This document shows positions 56,899 through 64,000 of a stretch of 64,000 nucleotides of DNA, piece by piece; within the stretch, counting starts at the first letter, position 1; the number at the start of each line of letters is the position of its first letter. A program made the position numbers and the translations under genes. The notes beneath the pieces are model-generated. The model was not told the DNA's origin. It searched no databases and worked only from the letters and a program-made list of their open reading frames with translations. The stretch comes from Sorghum bicolor. Its lineage: Eukaryota; Streptophyta; Magnoliopsida; Poales; Poaceae. The stretch is taken from positions 41,068,987 through 41,132,986 of the forward strand of contig NC_012878.2 in NCBI RefSeq assembly GCF_000003195.3, written 5' to 3'.

Positions 56899-57081
56899 CT
56901 AAAGAGACAAAGAGAGAGAGAGGATTTAGAATAGAGACAAGATTTTATAAAAGAACTAGGCAAGAGGTAAGCATAACTTTTAGCAACTATCAAGGTCAAG
57001 GCGAAAAGCAAGAAGTAAGCAAAGATAGAAGCATGCCAAAACGTCCAGTTTTAACTAGGCTTGCGTCCTACAGTCAGCATT

Positions 57082-57093
57082 GCTTTGATACCA
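57082..57093 (-). other. primer-binding site of the family B element
   Basis: The minus strand reads TGGTATCAAAGC, 3 nt from the 5' LTR: one base away from the initiator-Met-type PBS at 31136. It is followed at a similar distance by GACTGTAGGACGCAAGCC, identical to the sequence after the family A PBS. Confidence 0.9.
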
Positions 57094-57096
57094 CTT

Positions 57097-59641
57097 TGTA
57101 ATACCCGATTTTAAGGACAAAACCAGATATACACTATATATGAGTTTTAGAAGTCAATTCTCATATATAGCTACAAATAAGGGGTAATATCAAAAGACAA
57201 TGCATAAATATATAACGTACTTAGTATAAAAGAGATAACCTTTATTAGCAAACAGCGGATAGACAACTCCAAACTTCGGGTTTTAACTTCTCTCTACAGG
57301 ATCCAACTGACTGGTTGATCACAAGCCTAACACATCTCCTGAAGTGTGGGGGAAATAGCAAGAGTGAGTCCATGTCGAACTCCACAAGTATAGCAACTAG
57401 ATTGTATAGCTCTCACAATCTCATGATCAATGTGACATAAATAATGTAAAGCATTAAATAATAAATAATGAGCATATTTAACACATAGGAATCATTATCG
57501 TCGCAGCAAGAATCCCCAAGGCCGCTCCTGACCGTGAGCTCGGCTAGTATACTAGTTTTTAACCCTCTGCAGAGGTTGCACATCTTTACCCATGAGTCAT
57601 GATTTACCCTTTCGCCCGAGGTAGCTAGTCTCTTAACCCCCTTCCTAGGGAGGTCGGCAGGGATCACTATGAAGTCTTTCAAAGGTTCGTCTAACAAGTT
57701 AGGGCCGCTTGGTTTCATTAGTCAGTCCGTGTGATTCACCCGCAGGAATCCACGGTCTGCTATTCCCCAATTGCGCCACAACGGGTAACCGCTAACGAGC
57801 TAGAAAAGTTACTCATACTTAACTAAAGCCAGAGCCATTATAGCCCTCATGGTTGCACTGTTGTCCCGGTTATCACTTACAGATAAATCATCAAGTGGCT
57901 AAAGAGTCATTTTTATCATTTATTACTTAACATTAATCTAGTCACAGGATCATGGTCATAGAAATAAAATCCAAATGCTATACTTGCCTTAATCCAAATG
58001 CTCTTGCTAATCCTTTTGGTTTTGCTGGTCTCACTTGTTGCCAAAGCTTTGATCTTTGATAACCGAAACTGCTCTCCGTCTAAACTCGATCATCATCACA
58101 CAAACAATCGGAGAAAACATACACGAGCAAACAAAGCTACAATTAGAACAGTACACCAATCATATGAAAACAGTATGAAAAGTTTATAAAAAGATTCTAC
58201 GTATCGCTACGATCTCACAGACGTAAAGATCACGAAAATCGGAGCTAAAACGGAGGAGATATGAATTTTCTAAGATTTTATATAGAAAAACAATTAATTA
58301 AATAGTACCACGAATTTAAAAAGTTTCAAAACAGTGAGATAATATTTTTAACATGTAAACCTCGTAAATACGAACCTAACGCAATTTGAATGGACCAAAT
58401 CGGATTTAACATGAACATTTTATGGCTAAAACAGTTTCAGTGGCAAACTTGTAATTATTGAAAACGTACTTTGAATCAACCCGAGGTGGATTACGCTTTC
58501 AAAGTCAGATTGCGTATTTTCTAAAACACGTTATGGAGCGCGGGTTCTAAAACAGAAAAAGGCAGGGTCTCTTTAGAAACTTTTACCCCGAAGGGGTATC
58601 TTCTATTGTGGACCCTTGATCTCGATCTGGACGGTGGAGATCGGTTGGGGGGGTTTAGTCGCCGGAATAGTGCTCCGGCCGGCGGTCCTCCATGGCCGGT
58701 GGCGAATTTCTCGCCGGGGCTCGTGAACTACGCGCTGAGGTCCACTAAAAATGGAACCGAAGGCATGGGAACGAAGCGGGGACTCAAGCGAACTCACCTA
58801 GGGTGCTATCAGAGCTCGAGGAGATCTCGGGGGAGGCGCGCGACGCAAAACTGCGGACGCCGAGTCCTCCTGCAGGTTCGGCGTTGATTAGGGGTGGATA
58901 GGGGCCAAAAGAGAGCGAAAGAAGTAGTGTGGTAACTTCGTTACCTAGTTGCGAGGCTCGGCAAAGGGTTTTCATGAACCGAAGAGCAACGAGGATTTGC
59001 ACCGGCGACGGCGGCTCTTCTCTGCGCCTGGAGAGATCCAAATCAGGGATTTCAGGTGGCTAAGCGGCTTGGGGTGCTGCACAGATGGCAAAAGGGAGTC
59101 GTGGCAGAGGGCACGAAGCTTTATAGCGACCTAGGGCGTATATTGGCAAAGAATCCCGGGAAACCTGGGATTGGGCACCGGGTTCGTGTCCTGCTCGGCC
59201 ACGGCTCACGGTAGAAGAAAGGTAGGGAGGAGGAAGACACTGCCGCGTGGGGCCTAGTCGTCAGCGAGAGAGAGAGAGCGGGTCCCAGCTGACAACGAAA
59301 CAGAGGAAAGGAGGGGGGCGCGCCACTCGGGCCGAACGAGCTGGGCCGGGGTCCGAACAGAGGGAGGGTTTTGGTTTGTTTTTTTTTCTTTTTCTTTTAT
59401 TCCAAAGCCATTTGAAACTCATTTAAAAATCCTTTTAAATTATTTTGAATTTTGAGTAAAAAAAAAAACACTCAGCACAATAAATAAAAATGCAGAAGCA
59501 TGAGTGCACAAAATGTTGCTACACCCTATGATAAATTTTATTTTGATGAAGATTATTATTTCCATTGTTTCATGAGCACAAAAATTCAAAATTAAATTAT
59601 TTTAGCTCTATTTTCCACAAAACAATTTTTAGGGTGTTACA
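57097..59641 (-). repeat. 5' LTR of the family B element
   Basis: 2,545 bp, nearly identical to 51269-53818. Short ORFs inside (for example 58606-58887) encode the same peptides as in the other LTR because of LTR identity, not because they are genes. Confidence 0.93.
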
Positions 59642-61695
59642 CTCTTAAGGCATTATTGATGTTATGCCTCCTTATAGATAAGGATGTATGTATATAGTGG
59701 AGCTCATAGCAGTGGCAATAACAAGGATAAGCATACATGCAAAACATATATTGTAAAGTCAAACAATGGATCCATAGAGAATCAAGGCATACAATCAAAC
59801 CATGATGTGCATGTGTATGGAATATGGAGGATAGATATATATGTGGTATTTGTGGCTAAACCTAATTCTACTTCTTTTTCTTTGAATATAACTTTTCTAC
59901 TTCTTCTGTCTAAAGATAATTTTTTTCCTAATTCTACTTTTGCTCTTTGAAGATAACTCTCTCTCCTTGAAACTTAGAACTTCTCACGGGAAAACATGGT
60001 CTATCTCTTTTCTCTTCTCTCTTTTTTGAACATAGCCTCATGCCTCCTTTGAATACAATAAATGATTAGAGAGATAACAATAAGAACTTAGAGCATTATA
60101 ACAGGGGTTTATCCTAGGGTATATTTTTGGTGTTTACTCCTAGTGTAGGAGAAAAACATTTCTGTGATGAACATGGATGAAAATGGTTGCAATTACTCCC
60201 AGTGTAGGAATAATGCATATATAATCTAGAGTGTGTACGTGATCTTGGTTTTAAAAGCATGACAAGACTTTATTAAGGTATAGAACAAAGGTTGACTGAA
60301 CTCAATGCAAGCAAGCAGCATAAATGTGCAAAGGTTTCCTATCTCTAAAGATATCATCTCTGGCTTTGGTAGGAATTTACACTTTGTCATACAAGAGCTC
60401 ATCATGTAAAATTTTAAATTTTTTCAAAATAAATCTCTAGAACTTAGTAAGGCTAGGAATAAGATAAATAGCAGCTCAGCCTTCATTAATCATATCAAGC
60501 AACTACTTAGACTTAGCTCAAGATTATGCCACCACAAGTTACAGGTTCAGAGCAAATTCTCAAATTAAAACAGCGGTGTCCGAAACTTGAGAAAATCTAA
60601 GGTTGTCAACTAGGCATTTGAAAATATTAACAACAGAGTAACTATTCATCATCTCTATGACAAAATGTTAATGTTCATCAAGTTTTAAATTCACTGTAGT
60701 CTAGATGATTCTAAACACTCTAATATATAGCTAAGTATTTGTTTGGTTTAAAAAAGTTATACATCTTTTTATTCTTTTTACTTTAACGAACTCACAAAAG
60801 ACTCTATGACTTGTGGACCTTCATGTGCCCACATATTTTTGGCATTTTTAGATTTTTCCTATGATACTATAGTGAACCTTCATGTTTTGATATTTTTAGG
60901 ACTATATAAGACACAGACTCAATAATCGCTTAGGTATAGTTACCTAATAACTAGGGGATGATCCTCCCCCAAGCTAAATGTTTGCAATACTTGGTGTTGA
61001 TGATCTTCAGAGTAAGCTAACCAGCAGTGGTCCTGGTGGGTGCCACTGATAGACTATCTCCTTGTTATTCCTGCATAATTATACTCCAACAAGGGAAACC
61101 AAAACTCGAGGCTTGAATTTTAATAAGGGGTTAGCAGTTAGCCAAAAAGTAACTGATTATTCTTATGAGCTAATTTTTTAATTTGACTGATTTTAGCAGA
61201 ATTTCACGTTTCTCTCTTTTTTGAATTTTTTGATTTTATAATGAAGGAAATAAATATGAATGCTATTGTTTTTATTTATTTTTATGCCATCACAGTAAAT
61301 ATTCCTTCAAGGTTACCTAAGTTTATTCACATGGGGCTTTCATATTTATGATACAATAAATAAAGCAGTAAATATTTTCATTGTTTTATATTTAATGTGC
61401 AATGAAATAAATGTACTACTAAAGTGTTGAAACAAAACTACTAATATATGATAACTTAATTAGATAACTACCATTCTAACCTTATGGCTAGGGTACAAAA
61501 TTTAATGTCTACGGATAGAACTTAGATAAAGGAGAATACTTACTTAGTAGGTTCATTGTCTAATATTACCTTAGTAAATTTCCCCTCTTGCGGTGATGTA
61601 GTAGGTGCTTCTTCTTTCTCCTTCCATCTCATTTTTGTCTCTTCTGCTTCTCTCGTTTCTAACTCTAGCTCTTCAGCTTTATTTTTTTTCTTCGA
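59642..61695 (-). other. internal sequence of the family C element, noncoding
   Basis: It continues from 51268 and is AT-rich without supported ORFs. A second purine tract (minus AGCTTGGGGGAGGATC) lies at about 60961-60977, some 700 bp beyond the protease-like ORFs. RT, RNase H and integrase are absent between the protease region and the 3' LTR, so the element is non-autonomous. Confidence 0.6.
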
Positions 61696-62301
61696 TTATT
61701 CTAGTTTTCCTTGGATCTCTTCCTTTTGTGCTTTGGTGATCTGGTCCATCCTTTTAGCTTCCTCTTCCCACTCACACCATCGTGGTGCTTGTACGGTCTC
61801 CTCTTGCTGGACAGCCTGACAGCATGCTTGGCGTCTTCTCCTATTGCGTTGCTTCTTGATATGCTCATGGTTAAAAAGTGTTATAAATTGACAACATACC
61901 TTTTTAGTGGGTAGGTTAAAGTGGATCTGTCCAGAACCGATGTAGATAACAGTGTTGGCAGTGTAGAGAAATGGTCTTCCCACAAGGATAGGGGATTCAT
62001 CATCTCTGTGTTTGTCAAGAACTAGAAAATCTACAGGTATATATTTATCTTGTATTCTTATCATGCCGTCCTTAACCATGCCTTTAGGAAAACTTAGTGA
62101 TTGGTCTACCATCGGTAACTGAATATATGTTGGGTATAAAGGTAAATTATCAAATAAATCATCATATATCTTTTTAGACATTATGTTACAGCCTGATCTA
62201 GTGTCACAGACTGTGTCGGCGAAAGTGATGTCTCTGATTGTGCATTCAATGATTGGTACACTTGGATCACATCTCTTTGTTGGAAATGGTTGGGGTAGCA
62301 T
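61696..62301 (-). pseudogene. retropepsin-like domain 2 of the family C element
   Basis: A 201-codon frame. Residues about 10-130 show the gypsy protease pattern: VCDTRSGCNIMSKKIYDDL (catalytic loop), QLPMVDQS, SFPKGMV, VDFLVLD and ILVGRPFL. The loop reads DTRSG instead of the usual D-T/L-G, so the conserved Gly after Asp-Thr appears to be lost, although Asp is kept. The tail is rich in Arg/Gln/Glu and probably helical. In-frame sequence upstream of the first Met (to about 62339) continues the protein, but the first protease-like ORF lies in a different frame, which points to a frameshift between the two. Confidence 0.65.
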
Positions 62302-62330
62302 ATGATCATTTTCTGTATTGATAGCATCGA

Positions 62331-62774
62331 TTAGTTGAGCGGTTTCTTCGGTACTTGCTGGGGTTCATTCTTCCTCCATCTTCTTTTGTTCTTCTTTTTG
62401 GGTACTACTAGCTTTGATTGCTCTCCTTGTTGATGGAATTGCTTTGGGGATGCAGGAGTCTTCAGGGTGCGGTTCTTGAACGAGAATTTTTCTTTCTTGT
62501 ACTTGATGGATAGGACAATCTTGGCATGTTCTGCATAGATGATGACTTTGCTTGTGCATAGGAATGGTCTGCCCAAAATGATGGGTGCCTTCTCATCTAC
62601 TGCTGTTTCCATGATCATAAAGTCAACTAGGACATATGACTGTCCCACTCTAATGATAGCTTTTTCTAGTACTCCCTTAGGGTAGCAAATGGACTGATCT
62701 GCAAGCTGCAAATGCATATTTGTGTATAACAAGGGATCACCTAATATTTTCTCATAAATTACCTTGGGCATAAT
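62331..62774 (-). pseudogene. retropepsin-like domain 1 of the family C element, cut by an LTR
   Basis: Element-derived coding starts at the LTR junction with IMPKVIYEKIL and continues through LQLADQS, YPKGVLEKA, VDFMIMET and IILGRPFL, the same motif order as domain 2 immediately downstream. The catalytic Asp loop lies just before the junction and is lost to the LTR inserted at 62775 (or continues beyond the window). The C-terminal 60 residues are Lys/Arg/Gln-rich, resembling a basic linker. Stop at 62331-62333. An ORF start at 62798 lies in the LTR and is fortuitous. Confidence 0.65.
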
Positions 62775-64000
62775 TGTAACACCTGATTTTAAGGACAAAA
62801 CCAGATATGCACCATATGTGAGTCTTAGAAGCCAAATCTCACATATAGCTACAAATAAGGGGTAATATCAAAGGACAACACATAAAATATATAATGTACA
62901 CAATAAATCAGAAATAACCTTAGGTAGCAAACAACGGAAGATAACTCCAAACTTCGGGTATTAACTTCACTCTACAGGATCAAAAATGAATGGTTGATCA
63001 CAAGCCCAAAACTTCTCCTAAGGTGTGGGGAAATAGCAAGAATGAGTCCAAAACGAACTCCACAAGTATAGCAACCAGATTGTATAGATCCCACAATCTC
63101 ATGATCAATGTGACATAAATAATATAGAGCATTAAACAATAAACATGAGCATATTTACACAACAAGAATCATCGCCCTTAATGTAAGATTCCCCAAGGCC
63201 GCTCTTGATCGTGAGCATGGCTAGTATACCAGTTTATTAAACACTCTGCAGAGGTTGTACATCTTTACCCATGAGTCATGATTTACCCTTTCGCCCGCGG
63301 TAGCTAACCTCTTAACCCCCTTCCTAAGGAGGTCAGCAGGGATCACTATGAAGTCTTTCAGAGGTTCGTCTAATAAGTTAGGTCCGCTTGGTTTCATTAG
63401 TCAGTGTGTGTGATTCTACCACGCAGGGAATCCACGGTCTGCTATCCCCCATTTGCGCCACGCGGGTAACCTCTAACAAGCTAGAAAAGTTACTCATACT
63501 TGACTAAAGCTAGATCCATTGTTGCCCTCATGGTTACACTTTTATCCCGGTTATCACTTACGAATAAATCCTCAAGTTGCTAAAAAGTTATTATTATTGT
63601 TTGTTGCTTTACATTAATCTAGTCACAAGATCATGGTCATAGAATTAAAACCCAAATTCTATACTTTCCTTGGTCCAATTGCTCCTACTGGTCCTGCTGG
63701 TCTTACTTGTTTCCAAGGCTCTGATCTTGATCACTGAAGTAATACCCACCAACTAAACTCGGTCACCAATTATCAACACACAAGCAATCGAGGCCACACA
63801 TACACAAAGTAAACAAAGCTACAATTAGAATAGTACATCAACAATATAAAATCAGTAAGAAAAGTTTATAAAATGATTCTACGCATTGCTACGATCGCAC
63901 AGACATAAATATCACGAAAACCGGAGCTAGAACGACGAAGATATAAATTTTCTAAGATTTTCTTTAGAAAAGTAATTAATTAAATAGGGTCACAAAATTA
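62775..64000 (-). mobile_element. third family B LTR, truncated by the window edge
   Basis: It starts TGTAACACCTGATTTTAAGG and follows the family B LTRs at 51269 and 57097, with visible divergence. Landmarks are the hairpin GAGTCC/GAACTC at 63044-63060, the GATTTACCCTTTCGCCCG block and the CGGTTATCACTTACG block. The left flank ATAAT (62770-62774) should recur at its far end, outside the window, if this is a clean insertion. Confidence 0.9.

Larger units (their letters stand above)
51269..59641 (-). mobile_element. complete non-autonomous gypsy element (family B), TSD CTCTT
   Basis: An 8,373-bp element flanked by perfect CTCTT duplications (51264-51268 and 59642-59646). The LTRs (2,550 and 2,545 bp) differ at only about 15 places by eye, roughly 0.6 percent, which indicates a recent insertion. 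The internal region (53819-57096, 3.28 kb) encodes a Gag-like protein and a protease-like protein but has no RT, RNase H or integrase. The PBS-side leader and the PPT block match those of the family A chromovirus. Confidence 0.93.

Overview
This window is from a plant nuclear genome, and I read it as a grass (Poaceae), most likely an Andropogoneae-type genome such as sorghum, sugarcane or a relative. The reasons are an intronless, very GC-rich ALOG gene, grass-style Stowaway/Tourist/hAT MITEs, a Sirevirus-type copia element, and multi-kilobase gypsy LTRs nested inside one another. The species is an inference. There is no sign of bacterial or organellar sequence. One run of 100 N (37974-38073) marks a draft assembly gap.

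Layout. 1-5441: 3' part of a Sirevirus-like Ty1/copia pol, then a cluster of CACCGGAC/GTCCGGTG palindromes, a leader with two possible introns, and an env-position reading frame interrupted by four in-frame TAGs and cut by an LTR at 5442. 5442-9500: an inverted pair of LTRs (family C) and a degenerate gypsy gag/PBS/LTR on the minus strand. 9985-14512: CACTA-like sequence holding a 2.95-kb solo gypsy LTR (family A, target duplication TATTA). 14980-23006: the only island resembling host sequence. It carries one convincing host gene, an ALOG-family (LSH/G1-like) transcriptional regulator at 18381-19358 on the minus strand, surrounded by AT-rich noncoding DNA and by MITEs with clean target duplications.

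23007-42315 is a nested stack: a MITE was split by a copia element (23210-42052), and the copia was split by a complete Tekay/Del-like chromovirus (28215-40480, duplication TTAAT). The chromovirus has LTRs, PBS, an extra ORF upstream of gag, gag-pol with a chromodomain, and a PPT. Its frame is broken only by nonsense codons explainable as C:G to T:A changes.

44164-47350 is a solo LTR of the related family B, itself hit by a MITE. 49326 to the window end is a minus-strand, apparently non-autonomous gypsy element with two tandem retropepsin-like domains. It is interrupted by a young complete family B element lacking RT and integrase (51269-59641, duplication CTCTT) and again by a third family B LTR at 62775.

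Functionally, the ALOG gene is the only likely cellular gene. The other coding sequence belongs to retroelements. The family A chromovirus and the family B element share the leader next to the PBS, the PPT block and an LTR hairpin, which suggests that a chromovirus of this kind supplied the enzymes that mobilised family B.
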